Shown here: positions 9,257 through 17,121 of the stretch, piece after piece
How the letters are laid out: every line of letters begins with the position of its first letter
How positions within the stretch are numbered: position 1 is the stretch's first letter
Position numbers and translations under genes: made by a program
The notes under the pieces: generated by a model
What the model was told of the DNA's origin: nothing
The model's input: only the letters and a program-made list of their open reading frames with translations
Database searches by the model: none
Assembly: GCF_021129235.1 (NCBI RefSeq)
Contig: NZ_JAJOMA010000011.1
Location: 186,001-250,000, forward strand
Length of the DNA: 64,000 nt
Direction: 5' to 3'
Source of the DNA: Kineosporia mesophila
Lineage (GTDB): Bacteria; Actinomycetota; Actinomycetes; Actinomycetales; Kineosporiaceae

Positions 9257-9583
9257 CTACGACAGGGCCGCCGCCGATGCCGCCGCGGGCACGTGCGGCA
9301 GCGGGTGGTGCGAGAGCCCGGTGGAGTTCAGCTCGGAGACCACGGCGTCGTGAATGCCCTCCGCGTCACCGGCGGCGAACACCCCCACGCTCCACACGTC
9401 GTCCTCCCGGCTGAGCCGGTAGTCGGCCACCTTGCCGTTGCGGTCGACGTAGAAGGTCTGACCGGTTTCCGGCGAGAACGCCACGATCGGTACCTGTACC
9501 GGTTCGCCGGTGCGCTTGTTCAGGTACACGCCCACCACACCCGTCACCGGCACCAGAGCAGTGGAAGAACTGGAGATAGCCAT
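9257..9583 (-). CDS. Hypothetical protein, 108 aa
   Basis: I do not recognise this gene. It encodes a small protein with beta-strand character: TALVPVTGVVGVYLNKRTGE, VQVPIVAFSPETGQTFYVD, NGKVADYRLSREDDVWSV, ending in an Ala-rich tail. Each segment alternates short strands with Gly/Asp turns, suggesting a small beta-barrel or sandwich. There is no signal peptide or membrane helix. It lies between a GNAT gene and an XRE regulator on the same strand, which gives no functional clue. Codon use looks like that of neighbouring genes, so I consider it real. Confidence 0.6.
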   Translation of the reverse strand: MAISSSSTALVPVTGVVGVYLNKRTGEPVQVPIVAFSPETGQTFYVDRNGKVADYRLSREDDVWSVGVFAAGDAEGIHDAVVSELNSTGLSHHPLPHVPAAASAAALS

Positions 9584-9691
9584 CCGAAGCCTCCGTCAGA
9601 GATCGCGAAACCCGCAGCACCGTGAAGGCTCACGAGTGCTGCCCGGTGATCGGCGCGGCAAGCGGCCGACTTGACGGTGACCGGTCCCGGT

Positions 9692-10525
9692 TCACCCCGC
9701 CCGCACCCCGCTGCGCCCGCCGGTGACCCGCAGCAGGTCCAGTTTGGTGGCGTCCGGCGTGTTCGCGGCAGTGGTGTAGGTGACGATCCGCAGGTTCGCC
9801 CCGGGCACCAGGAGGATGTCGCAGTCCAGCTGGATCGGGCCGACCTCGGGATGATCGATGATCTTCCGGTCGGTGGTGTGCTCGGCCGGCACGGACTCCG
9901 CCCACAGCCGGGCGAACTCCGGCGAGGCCTCGTGCAGCTCGCGCACCAGCCGGGCCAGGCCGCCGTCGGCCGGGTACCGGGCCGACGCGACCTGGAGGTC
10001 GGCGACGATGGCGAGGCCCAGCGTGTCGCCCCGCGTCGAGTGCAGCACCCGCGGCAGGCCGGTGGTGAAGAGCCTCCGGGCCAGGTTGCGCTGTTCCGCG
10101 TCCAGCTCGGCCGGGTCGCCCATCGTCGCGGTCCACAGGTCGTTCCACCAGGCCAGGGTCCAGTCCGCGGTGTACACGCCGATCGGCACGTCGCCCAGGC
10201 GCCCGACCAGCCGCTGGATGCCGGCCGGCACGTGCGCGCTGATCGTGCCGTCCTGCGGCGGCAGCAGCCCGGCCGCCACGTAGAGCTGGTCCCGTTCCTC
10301 GCGCGACACCTGCAGCGCCCGGGCCAGGGCCCCCACGACCTGGGCGGACGGATTCGTCGCGCGTCCCTGTTCCAGCCGCAGCACGTAGTCCACCGAGAGC
10401 CCCGCGAGCTGGGCCAGTTCCTCGCGGCGCAGACCGGGTGCCCGGCGCGCCGTGGTCGCCCGGAACCCCGCGTCGGCCGGGGAGAGCCGGTCACGCCACA
10501 GATGCAGCAGTTCGCCGAAACGCAT
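9692..10525 (-). CDS. XRE-family regulator with MmyB-like ligand-binding domain
   Basis: A 277-residue DNA-binding regulator. Residues 1-80 form a helix-turn-helix of the XRE type (RAPGLRREELAQLAGLSVDYVLRLEQGR, with the recognition helix in SVDYVLRLEQG). Residues 100-270 match the MmyB-like PAS-related ligand-binding domain: WTLAWWNDLWTATMGD, an NLARRLFT segment, RLVRELHEASPEFARLWAE, and the end DCDILLVPGANLRIVTYT. Members of this group often control a neighbouring oxidoreductase or methyltransferase. Here the next gene upstream is a methyltransferase (10582-11457) on the same strand, so a link is possible but unproven. The ligand is unknown; fatty acids have been reported for some relatives. 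Confidence 0.9.
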   Translation of the reverse strand: MRFGELLHLWRDRLSPADAGFRATTARRAPGLRREELAQLAGLSVDYVLRLEQGRATNPSAQVVGALARALQVSREERDQLYVAAGLLPPQDGTISAHVPAGIQRLVGRLGDVPIGVYTADWTLAWWNDLWTATMGDPAELDAEQRNLARRLFTTGLPRVLHSTRGDTLGLAIVADLQVASARYPADGGLARLVRELHEASPEFARLWAESVPAEHTTDRKIIDHPEVGPIQLDCDILLVPGANLRIVTYTTAANTPDATKLDLLRVTGGRSGVRAG

Positions 10526-10581
10526 GGCTCCATCATGACCTCGGGACGCCGGGACAGCCTGGGTACCGTCGGTACCTACGG

Positions 10582-11457
10582 TCAGGCGGTGGGGGACGCC
10601 ACCCAGGCCCGGCGCTCGCTGCGCACGCCCAGGTCGGTGCGGATCTCCAGGCGGTGCGGCCCGTCGTCGCTGAGCAGGGCGTCCAGCGTGGCCCGGTCGT
10701 CGGCGGGCAGCTGGTCGCCGATGCCCTGCCGCAGACGGGACAGGGTCACCCGGGCGTACCGCTGGGCCGCTCCGGAAAGCGGCGCGACCTGCGAGATCCC
10801 GAACGTGCGCTCCTCCCGCACGGTGAACCCGCCGGCGGTGAGGGCGGAGGTCCAGTCGGAGTTCACGGTGGGATGGTGGGCCTGGCGCTGCCGGTCGGCG
10901 ATCGCGTTCAGGCGGTCTTCCAGACCCGGTGCGCCCAGCCCGATGTCGTCGGGCAGGAAGCGCGGGAAGGTCTCGAACTCGATCATCGCGAACAGGCCGC
11001 CCGGGACCAGGCTGGTGCGGAGGTCGGCGAGGACCCGGGCCGGGTCGGCCAGGTGGTGCATCGACGCGGACGCCCAGGCCAGATCGGCCGGTGGTGTCCC
11101 GAGGGCCGACGCGTCCAGGTCCACCTCCCGGGTGGCCACCCGATCGCCCAGGCCCAGGTGCTCCGCGCGGGCGGTGAGGCGCCCCAGCAGGCCGGCCGAC
11201 GCGTCCACCGCGGTCACCCGGGCGTCACCGAAACGGCGTAACAGGGCGAACGTTCCGGTGCCGGTTCCGGCCCCCAGGTCGATGATCGTACGGACGGGGT
11301 GCTCACCCAGGTGCCCGGCGATCCACCCGGTCACGGAGTCGAGGTGGTCGCGCAGGACCTCCCCGTCCAGATCGAGCATCTCGACCATGTGGTCGTCGGT
11401 GAAGGGCTGACGGCCCTGGGCGTGACCATGACCGTGACCGTGCTGATGTTCTGCCAT
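10582..11457 (-). CDS. Class I SAM-dependent methyltransferase with His-rich N-terminus
   Basis: A 291-residue methyltransferase. The SAM-binding loop is TIIDLGAGTGTGTFALLRRF, followed by VTAVDASAGLLGRL and the motif IV-like LAWASASMHHLADPARVLADL. The protein starts with a His/Gly-rich stretch (QHGHGHGHAQG), an unusual possible metal-binding tail. Substrate unknown. It is transcribed away from the XRE-cupin regulator at 11505 with only 47 bases between the two starts, so the repeats in that gap could control both genes. Confidence 0.87.
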   Translation of the reverse strand: MAEHQHGHGHGHAQGRQPFTDDHMVEMLDLDGEVLRDHLDSVTGWIAGHLGEHPVRTIIDLGAGTGTGTFALLRRFGDARVTAVDASAGLLGRLTARAEHLGLGDRVATREVDLDASALGTPPADLAWASASMHHLADPARVLADLRTSLVPGGLFAMIEFETFPRFLPDDIGLGAPGLEDRLNAIADRQRQAHHPTVNSDWTSALTAGGFTVREERTFGISQVAPLSGAAQRYARVTLSRLRQGIGDQLPADDRATLDALLSDDGPHRLEIRTDLGVRSERRAWVASPTA

Positions 11458-11473
11458 ACCCCGACCCTACGAG

Positions 11474-11517
11474 CCTCTTGCGTCTGCGGCATACCATCTT
11501 GCGTATGAAGCAAGAGG
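11474..11517. promoter_or_regulatory. Candidate operator with three TCTTGC half-sites
   Basis: TCTTGCGT occurs at 11476-11483 and again at 11497-11504, exactly 21 bases apart (two helical turns). An inverted copy GCAAGA lies at 11510-11515, forming TCTTGC-N7-GCAAGA with the second copy. A longer arm pair CCTCTTGC (11474-11481) / GCAAGAGG (11510-11517) overlaps them. The sites lie between divergent starts at 11457 and 11505 and run into the regulator's first codons, which fits autoregulation by the XRE-cupin protein. Confidence 0.55.
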
Positions 11518-12086
11518 ATGACGTCGATCGGCTCGTCCGGGCCCGGATCCGCGGGTTGCGCCTTGCCCAGGGCTGGTCGCTCGACGACCTGGCCTCGCGC
11601 TGCTACCTCAGCCCCTCGACCCTGAGCCGGATCGAGACCGGGCACCGCCGCATCGGCCTGGACCAGCTGACGGCCATCTCCCGGGCCCTGGGGGCCACGC
11701 TGGACGAGCTGGTGGAGTCGGCGGGGGACGAGGACGTGGTGATCCGCCCGCACCACGACGAGGAGCGGGGCCGGACGTTCTGGACGCTGAACCGGCAGGA
11801 CGGCCCGAACGGGATGACGGTGGTGCGCGTGCGCCTCACCCAGCCGGCGCCCCGGGGCGACGACGCGCTGAAGGTGCATCCGGGCAGCGACTGGTTCACC
11901 GTGCTGTCCGGCACTGTCGAGCTGCTGCTGGGGGAGCGCAGGATCGTGGTCGAGACGGGGGAGGCGGCCTCGTTCTCGACGATGGTGCCGCACTCGTTCG
12001 GCGCCCCGGACGGGCCGGCCGAGATCCTCGCGATCCTGGATCACGGCGGGCGGCGCATCCACCTCGACGTGGCGGCGGGGCAGTAA
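11505..12086 (+). CDS. XRE-family transcriptional regulator with C-terminal cupin domain
   Basis: A 193-residue regulator. Residues 10-70 are a helix-turn-helix (RIRGLRLAQGWSLDDLASRC, LSPSTLSRIETGHRRIGLDQL). Residues 110-190 form a cupin barrel: HPGSDWFTVLSGTVELLLGER, IVVETGEAASFSTMVPHSFGA. ATG 11505 is chosen over the 27-base longer frame because the longer one starts inside the repeat region. Proteins of this type usually bind a small metabolite in the cupin domain and control their own promoter and a divergent gene. The divergent neighbour is the His-rich methyltransferase, a plausible target. Confidence 0.9.
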   Translation: MKQEDDVDRLVRARIRGLRLAQGWSLDDLASRCYLSPSTLSRIETGHRRIGLDQLTAISRALGATLDELVESAGDEDVVIRPHHDEERGRTFWTLNRQDGPNGMTVVRVRLTQPAPRGDDALKVHPGSDWFTVLSGTVELLLGERRIVVETGEAASFSTMVPHSFGAPDGPAEILAILDHGGRRIHLDVAAGQ

Positions 12087-12095
12087 CTCAGCAGC

Positions 12096-12341
12096 TCAGC
12101 GCACGGGCGACAGGTGCGGGGCGGTGAGGTCGACGACCTGGATGGTGTCCAGCTCGCGCAGCGTGCGCTCCACGCCGCGACGGACGAGAATGGGGACGAA
12201 CGTGGTGATGCGGGCCTCGGCGTAGCGCGCGCACTCACGCCGGACCCAGCGCTGGATCGTTGTCGTGGCGAAGAGTGGGTACTTCACCGACAACTCGGCC
12301 ACGAGGGCCTCGACCTCCGGCTCAGGCATGAGCTCGATCAC
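12096..12341 (-). CDS. Small protein with three-helix bundle (phosphatase-like N-terminal) domain
   Basis: An 81-residue protein. EVEALVAELSVKYPLFATTTIQRWVRRECARYAEARITTFVPILVRRGVERTLREL is the actinobacterial three-helix pattern found alone or in front of ArsC-type phosphatases: a helix with LxxKYP, then VxxxVRRE, then FVPILVRRxxERxLRE. It is predicted to be a small helical dimerisation module. It sits convergently 9 bases after the XRE-cupin gene. No catalytic residues are present, and the role of stand-alone copies is unknown. Confidence 0.7.
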   Translation of the reverse strand: MIELMPEPEVEALVAELSVKYPLFATTTIQRWVRRECARYAEARITTFVPILVRRGVERTLRELDTIQVVDLTAPHLSPVR

Positions 12342-12488
12342 TTTCTCGATGACATGACGACACGGCTCCGTCGCCGGGCATTAACCCAGTTCTAACACGT
12401 CATCTACTGCTCGGTCGAAGGACCTCCGCAGGTTCCGACTTCGTCACATCCACTTGCGCCGGGCGGGACTCCAGGTGTCGCCCCCGCG

Positions 12489-13181
12489 TCAGCTCATCCG
12501 GCGCACCGCCGCGGCGACGGCCGGATGTTTGAGCAGCCCCTCGTGGGTGGTGTCGACGCGCTCGGTGGTCATCCGCGCAAGCTCCGCCAGTCCTGCCGAA
12601 ATGGCTTGGTCGGAAAGGAACTCCGGGCTGGACGGGCGGGCCCCGGAGGCCGCCGCGATGAGGTGCACGGGCATGTCGAGATCGTTCAGCAGCCGCAGCC
12701 GGTCCGGCCGGCTCAGACAGTCGACGGCGTCGTCACCCGCCCGGAACGACAGCTTCCAGAACTGGGTCAGCGCGATCCCGGTGAACAGGGTGCGCACCAC
12801 CAGCGGATGCGTGAGCGCCGACGGCGCCGGCCGGGGGCCGCCGTCGAGCAGTACCACCCCGCGAACCCGAAAACCCGCGTCCACCATGCGCCGTACCGCG
12901 ATCGGAGCGAGGAAGGCACCCATCGAGTGCCCCACGACGACGGTTTCGCCCGCGGCCGCCCAGAGCGAGCGGTCCGCCGTCTCGAGCACCACGTCGGCCA
13001 GCCCGTCGAGGCCGTCGAGGGCCGGAACGGCCCGTGAGGGGCCCCGGCCCGGCAGATGAGGTGCCACGAGGTGCCGCCCGGCGAGGCGTCTCTCCAGGTC
13101 GCCCCAGACCGCCGCCGTACTGCTCAGGCCGTGCAGTGCCAGAACGGTGGGGCCCTCACCCGGGCGGTTATGCACCTTCAT
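12489..13181 (-). CDS. Alpha/beta hydrolase
   Basis: A 230-residue alpha/beta-hydrolase fold enzyme. The oxyanion region is VLALHGLSSTAAVWGDLERRL, the nucleophile elbow VVVGHSMGAFLAPIAV carries the catalytic Ser, and the acid and His are probably in the C-terminal third (THEGLLKHPAV for the His). There is no signal peptide. The substrate is unknown. It lies 74 bases downstream of the third gene of the NAD-salvage operon on the same strand and might be its last member, although the gap is larger than the overlaps upstream. Confidence 0.85.
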   Translation of the reverse strand: MKVHNRPGEGPTVLALHGLSSTAAVWGDLERRLAGRHLVAPHLPGRGPSRAVPALDGLDGLADVVLETADRSLWAAAGETVVVGHSMGAFLAPIAVRRMVDAGFRVRGVVLLDGGPRPAPSALTHPLVVRTLFTGIALTQFWKLSFRAGDDAVDCLSRPDRLRLLNDLDMPVHLIAAASGARPSSPEFLSDQAISAGLAELARMTTERVDTTHEGLLKHPAVAAAVRRMS

Positions 13182-13255
13182 GGGGGAAACGTAGCGTTAC
13201 GTGATCATGAACGCAGCGTGGAGAGCCCGGATGGAGGATCCCAAAACGGTATCGG

Positions 13256-14131
13256 TCAGGCGGCGTCGGGCTCGATCAGCCCTTCGGCCTCCAGCGCTTC
13301 CACCAGGGCCCGGACCGACGGCACGACCACGGTCGGCAGGAACGCCCGGGCGGTGGCGGCGTCGGCCTCGCTCATCCGGCGGGCGGCCGAGGCCAGCGGC
13401 TCCAGCTCCTTCCCGGCCAGGATCGCGGCCATCTCCGGCACCTCGGCGCCGTTCAGGGCGGCGCGGGTGGCGCAGAGGGCGTTCAGCAGGCCGTAACCGT
13501 CGGCGTCGGTGACCAGCCCGGAGACGCCCGCGGTGATCGCGTAGGGCAGGTCCCGGTCGATCAGTGCGCGCAGGGCGGCGGCGGATTCCGGCGCGGAGCC
13601 CTGGAGCTGGAGCGCCACGCTCTCGGCGCCGTCCTCGCGCAGCACGTCGAACGCCGCCTCCCAGCCCGGTTCGGCCGGGATGCTGAACCAGGCCGGCACG
13701 GTGAAGTCGAGCGAGTCCAGCATGATCCGCGCCCGCTCGGCCGCCGACCCGGCCCCGGGCCCGGCGAAGGGCAGCTCCACGGCGATCAGCTCGACCCGGT
13801 GGTTGTCCAGGAACTGGAACCGGGCCCGCCGCAGGTTCTCCAGCAGCGCCATGTCGTCGCCGTCGGGGGCCGGCCCGGAGGCCAGCACGATCGGCAGCCC
13901 GGCGTCGGACGTGTGCAGGGCGTAGATCACCGGCTCGGCTGCCTCGACGGGCACCCGCAGCGCCCCGATCAGGTCGCCGTACCAGGCCCGCCGGTGGTCG
14001 CGGTGCGCCGCCAGTGCCTGTTCGGCGTTGCCGGACACCACGTCCCCGAGGAGCCCGTCGAGCAACGGTTCCACCACCGGGCCGGAACCCGGGTGATCGC
14101 TGCCGGGCAGACCCACAAGACCTTCGCTCAT
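13256..14131 (-). CDS. Conserved-looking unknown protein in NAD-salvage operon
   Basis: I cannot assign this 291-residue protein to a family. It has no signal peptide or membrane helix. Alternating strands and helices (PVIYALHTSDAGLPIVLASG, RFQFLDNHRVELIAVELPFA, TVPAWFSIPAEPGW, AESVALQLQGSAPES, LPYAITAGVSGLVTD) suggest a barrel-like or layered alpha/beta fold. Its ATG overlaps the pncA stop by four bases, so it is translationally coupled to nicotinamidase and presumably part of the pncB-pncA operon. Codon bias matches neighbours. A role connected to nicotinamide or NAD turnover is inference from position only. Confidence 0.75.
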   Translation of the reverse strand: MSEGLVGLPGSDHPGSGPVVEPLLDGLLGDVVSGNAEQALAAHRDHRRAWYGDLIGALRVPVEAAEPVIYALHTSDAGLPIVLASGPAPDGDDMALLENLRRARFQFLDNHRVELIAVELPFAGPGAGSAAERARIMLDSLDFTVPAWFSIPAEPGWEAAFDVLREDGAESVALQLQGSAPESAAALRALIDRDLPYAITAGVSGLVTDADGYGLLNALCATRAALNGAEVPEMAAILAGKELEPLASAARRMSEADAATARAFLPTVVVPSVRALVEALEAEGLIEPDAA

Positions 14132-14721
14132 GCGTCCAATTTAGGGGACGCGGGGGACCCCACCAGCTCCGCCCCGGCCGAGGTCAGCTGCTCCAGCGCC
14201 GACCGGGTGGTCTCCGGCGCCACCCCGGCGGTCAGCCCGAGCAGGACCCGGGTGGTGAAGCCGGCCGCGACGGCGTCGAGTGCCGTCGCCCGCACGCAGT
14301 GGTCGGTGGCGATCCCGACCACGTCCACCGCCGTGACACCGTGCTCCCGGAGCCAGTCGGTCAGCCCGCCCCCGTCCACGGCGTCCGAGACCCCCTCGAA
14401 CCCGGAGTAGGCCGCCGCGTACTGGCCCTTGTGGAACCAGGCCTGCACCGGCGCGGTGTCCAGCGCCGGGTGCGAGTCCGCCCCCGGGGTGCCGACCTCG
14501 CAGTGCCGGGGCCAGGTGTCCACGTAGTCGGGGGACTCGCTGAAGTGGGTGCCCGGGTCGATGTGCCAGTCCCGGGTGCCCACCACTGCCTGGTAGCCGG
14601 ACTCGTTCGCGTGCAGGAGCGCCGTGATCCCCTCCGCCACGGCGGTTCCCCCGGCGACGGCGAGCGATCCGCCCTCGCAGAAGTCGTTCTGCACGTCCAC
14701 GATGATCAGAGCTGTACTCAT
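14128..14721 (-). CDS. pncA: Nicotinamidase (isochorismatase-like hydrolase)
   Basis: Deamidates nicotinamide to nicotinate for NAD salvage. The 197-residue protein has the expected triad: Asp9 in LIIVDVQNDF, Lys98 in WFHKGQ, and Cys142 in GIATDHCVRATALDA. A metal site is seen in D51-W-H53 and the following His59, as in PncA of Mycobacterium. It is 13 bases downstream of pncB and overlaps the unknown third gene by four bases. The start is the ATG at 14721, with GGAGTTCC a few bases upstream. Confidence 0.95.
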   Translation of the reverse strand: MSTALIIVDVQNDFCEGGSLAVAGGTAVAEGITALLHANESGYQAVVGTRDWHIDPGTHFSESPDYVDTWPRHCEVGTPGADSHPALDTAPVQAWFHKGQYAAAYSGFEGVSDAVDGGGLTDWLREHGVTAVDVVGIATDHCVRATALDAVAAGFTTRVLLGLTAGVAPETTRSALEQLTSAGAELVGSPASPKLDA

Positions 14722-14734
14722 CCCTGGAACTCCT

Positions 14735-16051
14735 TCAGAACATCACGGTCGGGATCGCGGCCTCGCCGCGCGACAACTTGCGGGCCGTCACCGGCAGCTC
14801 GGCGCGGGAGAGCTCGTGCAGGGCCCGGGCGTCGGCCACCGTGGAGGTGTCGACGACCTCCCCGCCCGACACCAGAGTGCGCTGCAGCGAACGGTACTCG
14901 TCGGGGCGGGAACCGGTCGGCCGGCCGCCGAGGCCGAGCAGCTCCTGGTCGGCCACACCCTGCGGATCACGTCGCCGCAGCGCCCACTTGCGCCCGCCCA
15001 CGCTCGCCTTGGCCACGCTCTTCTTCGCGACCGGGATCATGGTGCCGTCGGCGCCCTCGCGGGCCACCAGCTTGTAGACCATCCCGGCGGTCGGGGCGCC
15101 CGATCCGGTGACGAGCTGCGTTCCCACACCGTAGGAATCGACCGGCGCCGCGGCCAGGGCGGCGATGGCGTACTCGTCCAGGTCGCTCGTCACGACGATC
15201 CTCGTCCCGGTCGCGTTCAGCTTGTCCAGCTGGATCCGCACGGCCTGGGCCTGCTCCAGCAGGTCACCCGAATCCAGGCGCACCGCGCCCAGTTCCGGGC
15301 CGGCGGCCTCGATCGCGTGCTCCACCCCGGCGGTCACGTCGTAGGTGTCCACCAGCAGGGTGGTGCCCACCCCGAGCGAGGCGACCTGCGCCCGGAACGC
15401 CTCGAGCTCGCTGTCGTGCAGCAGCGTGAAGGCGTGCGCCGCGGTGCCGATGGTCGGGATGCCGTACCGCGCGCCGGCCCCCAGCACGCTGCTGCCGGCG
15501 AACCCGGCGATGTACGCGGCCCGGGCCGCGGCCACGCCGGCCTCCTCGTGGGTGCGGCGCAGCCCCATCTCCAGGCATGGGCGCCCGTTCGCGGCGGTGG
15601 TCATGCGGCTGGCCGCGGCGGCGATCGCGCTGTCGTGGTTGAGCACCGAGAGCACGAACGTCTCCAGCAGCACCGCCTCGGCGAAGGTGCCCTCCACCGT
15701 CATCACCGGGGAGCCGGGCAGGTAGCACTCGCCCTCGCCGTAGCCGGTGATGTCACCGGTGAACCGGTAGTCGGCGAGCCAGCGCAGCGTCGGCGCGTCG
15801 ACCACGCCGCGACGCTCCAGGTCGGCCAGTTCCTCGTCGCCGAAGCGGAACTCGGACAGCTGCTCGAGCAGGCGCCCGGTGCCGGCCACCACACCGTACC
15901 GCCGGCCGTCCGGCAGCCGCCGGGCGAAGACCTCGAACACGCAGCGCCGCTGGGCGGCGCCGCCGGCCAGGGCGGCCTGCACCATCGTCAGTTCGTACTG
16001 GTCGGTCAGCAGGCTGGGCCGAAAACGGGGGACGCTCATCGCTACGCTCAT
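14735..16051 (-). CDS. pncB: Nicotinate phosphoribosyltransferase
   Basis: Converts nicotinate and PRPP to nicotinate mononucleotide. The 438-residue length and motifs fit: LLTDQYELTMVQAAL at the N-terminus, YGVVAGTGRLLEQL, a central LDSGDLLEQAQAVR phosphate-binding strand, and VTSDLDEYAIAAL with the later SYGVGTQLVTGSGAPTAGMVYKLV. It is the first gene of a pncB-pncA-unknown operon. In Mycobacterium tuberculosis a pncB gene also sits next to clpS. An alternative ATG lies four codons in (16039). Two inverted repeats lie directly upstream of the start. Confidence 0.95.
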   Translation of the reverse strand: MSVAMSVPRFRPSLLTDQYELTMVQAALAGGAAQRRCVFEVFARRLPDGRRYGVVAGTGRLLEQLSEFRFGDEELADLERRGVVDAPTLRWLADYRFTGDITGYGEGECYLPGSPVMTVEGTFAEAVLLETFVLSVLNHDSAIAAAASRMTTAANGRPCLEMGLRRTHEEAGVAAARAAYIAGFAGSSVLGAGARYGIPTIGTAAHAFTLLHDSELEAFRAQVASLGVGTTLLVDTYDVTAGVEHAIEAAGPELGAVRLDSGDLLEQAQAVRIQLDKLNATGTRIVVTSDLDEYAIAALAAAPVDSYGVGTQLVTGSGAPTAGMVYKLVAREGADGTMIPVAKKSVAKASVGGRKWALRRRDPQGVADQELLGLGGRPTGSRPDEYRSLQRTLVSGGEVVDTSTVADARALHELSRAELPVTARKLSRGEAAIPTVMF

Positions 16052-16053
16052 TT

Positions 16054-16116
16054 CGTCAATCTGACGCTATCGATGGGACGACAGTAACCCCGCATCCCCT
16101 TATCGTCAAGGCGACG
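16054..16116 (-). promoter_or_regulatory. Paired candidate operators upstream of the NAD-salvage operon
   Basis: Two 13-base inverted repeats of the form CGTCA-N4-GACG lie at 16054-16066 (CGTCAATCTGACG) and 16104-16116 (CGTCAAGGCGACG), centres 50 bases apart. The first ends only three bases from the pncB ATG. NrtR-type repressors control NAD genes in several Actinobacteria through TGACA-like inverted repeats, so such a regulator is a candidate. No nrtR gene is in this window. Confidence 0.45.
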
Positions 16117-16122
16117 AAAGCC

Positions 16123-16707
16123 TCAGAGTTTCTTGGAGACCGCCACGACCAGGTGTTCCTGCCAGGCCGTCAGCACCTCGTAGATCGAGGCCGTGGCCAT
16201 CCAGGACTCGGCCTCGTCGCCGGCCCACAGGCGCTGGTGCAGGGACTCGGCGTCCTCGTCGGTCTTCAGCTCCAGCCGTTCGCCGAGCACCAGCCGCACA
16301 TCGGTGAGGGCCTTCATCAGCGACAGGGCCTCCTCGCTGCTGAGCACGACCGGCGCCGGCCGGTTCAGGGCGCCCGCGGCCGTGCGGGCGCCGGAGCGCT
16401 TGCGCGAGCGCAGCCCGTACTCGGTCAGCCGACGGTACTCGGCCGAGGCCTCCGGATCGTCGCGGTTGCCGTCGGGCAGCAGCCGTGCGAGCGCCGGGTC
16501 GTCCGGGGTGGCGGGAGGAGTCTCGTCGGTGGTTCCCCGCATCCCGACCAGGGCCTCCAGCGGGTCGACCTCACCCGCGGGACGTCCGTCGTCGAGCAGT
16601 TCGTCCAGCTGGCCCAGCAGGTGCACGAGGATCTCGCGCTCCTGGTCGTCCAGGTTCACCTGGACCCCGGCGCGGGAGTGCTTGAAGGGAGCCTTGCGGT
16701 GCGCCAT
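16123..16707 (-). CDS. DUF2017 domain-containing protein
   Basis: A 194-residue protein beginning MAHRKAPFKHSRAGVQVNL, with DLDDQEREILVHLLGQLDELL-type helices, a Pro/Asp-rich middle linker, and VVLSSEEALSLMKALTDVRLVLGERLEL and EVLTAWQEHLV at the end, all typical of DUF2017. The ATG at 16707 overlaps the clpS TGA by one base, so the two are translationally coupled. The clpS-DUF2017 pair is conserved in Actinobacteria (Rv1331-Rv1332), suggesting a function tied to ClpS-dependent proteolysis, though no activity is known. It converges on nothing; pncB follows on the same strand. Confidence 0.9.
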   Translation of the reverse strand: MAHRKAPFKHSRAGVQVNLDDQEREILVHLLGQLDELLDDGRPAGEVDPLEALVGMRGTTDETPPATPDDPALARLLPDGNRDDPEASAEYRRLTEYGLRSRKRSGARTAAGALNRPAPVVLSSEEALSLMKALTDVRLVLGERLELKTDEDAESLHQRLWAGDEAESWMATASIYEVLTAWQEHLVVAVSKKL

Positions 16708-16997
16708 CAGTCGTCCTTGCGGAAGGTTGCCCACAGGCCGAACTCATGCATGGCCTCGGTATCCCGTTCCATCTCCTCGCGGCTGCCGTTGGAGACCACC
16801 GCGCGCCCCTTCTCGTGCACGTCGTGCATCAGCCTCTCCGCCTTGCTCTTGGGGTAGCCGAAGTACGACTGGAACACGTAGGTCACGTAGGACATGGTGT
16901 TGACGGGATCGTTCCAGACGAGCGTGATCCAGGGAACATCGGTGTCCGGTTGCTCGACCGTGTCCGGTTTCTCGAGTTCCACAGGGGCGATCGACAC
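16707..16997 (-). CDS. clpS: ATP-dependent Clp protease adaptor ClpS
   Basis: A 96-residue N-end rule adaptor that delivers substrates with bulky N-terminal residues to ClpC/ClpA-ClpP. After a flexible N-terminus, the core shows LVWNDPVNTMSYVTYVFQ, then FGYPKSKAERLMHDVHEKGRAVV and REEMERDTEAMHEFGLWAT, matching the ClpS fold including the Asn-Asp and His positions of the substrate pocket. It overlaps the downstream DUF2017 gene by one base. The start at 16997 sits 124 bases from the divergent MBL gene. Confidence 0.95.
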   Translation of the reverse strand: MSIAPVELEKPDTVEQPDTDVPWITLVWNDPVNTMSYVTYVFQSYFGYPKSKAERLMHDVHEKGRAVVSNGSREEMERDTEAMHEFGLWATFRKDD

Positions 16998-17121
16998 ACG
17001 ACAACTCTAACGAAGAGGCGGGGGTCACTCGCAGTTCGGATGGGATTGCCTGCTCCCCGGCCGTACGCTCGATTCCCATGACCGGTGTCGACGGAGCACT
17101 GCGAAGGACAGGAGGGCCACG

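Noticed and set aside
9286-9296. GCACGTGC 8-mers in several coding genes, similar to the palindrome core at 44.9 kb
   Set aside because: The 8-mer is expected by chance in GC-rich coding DNA and lacks the AT flanks of the true copies.
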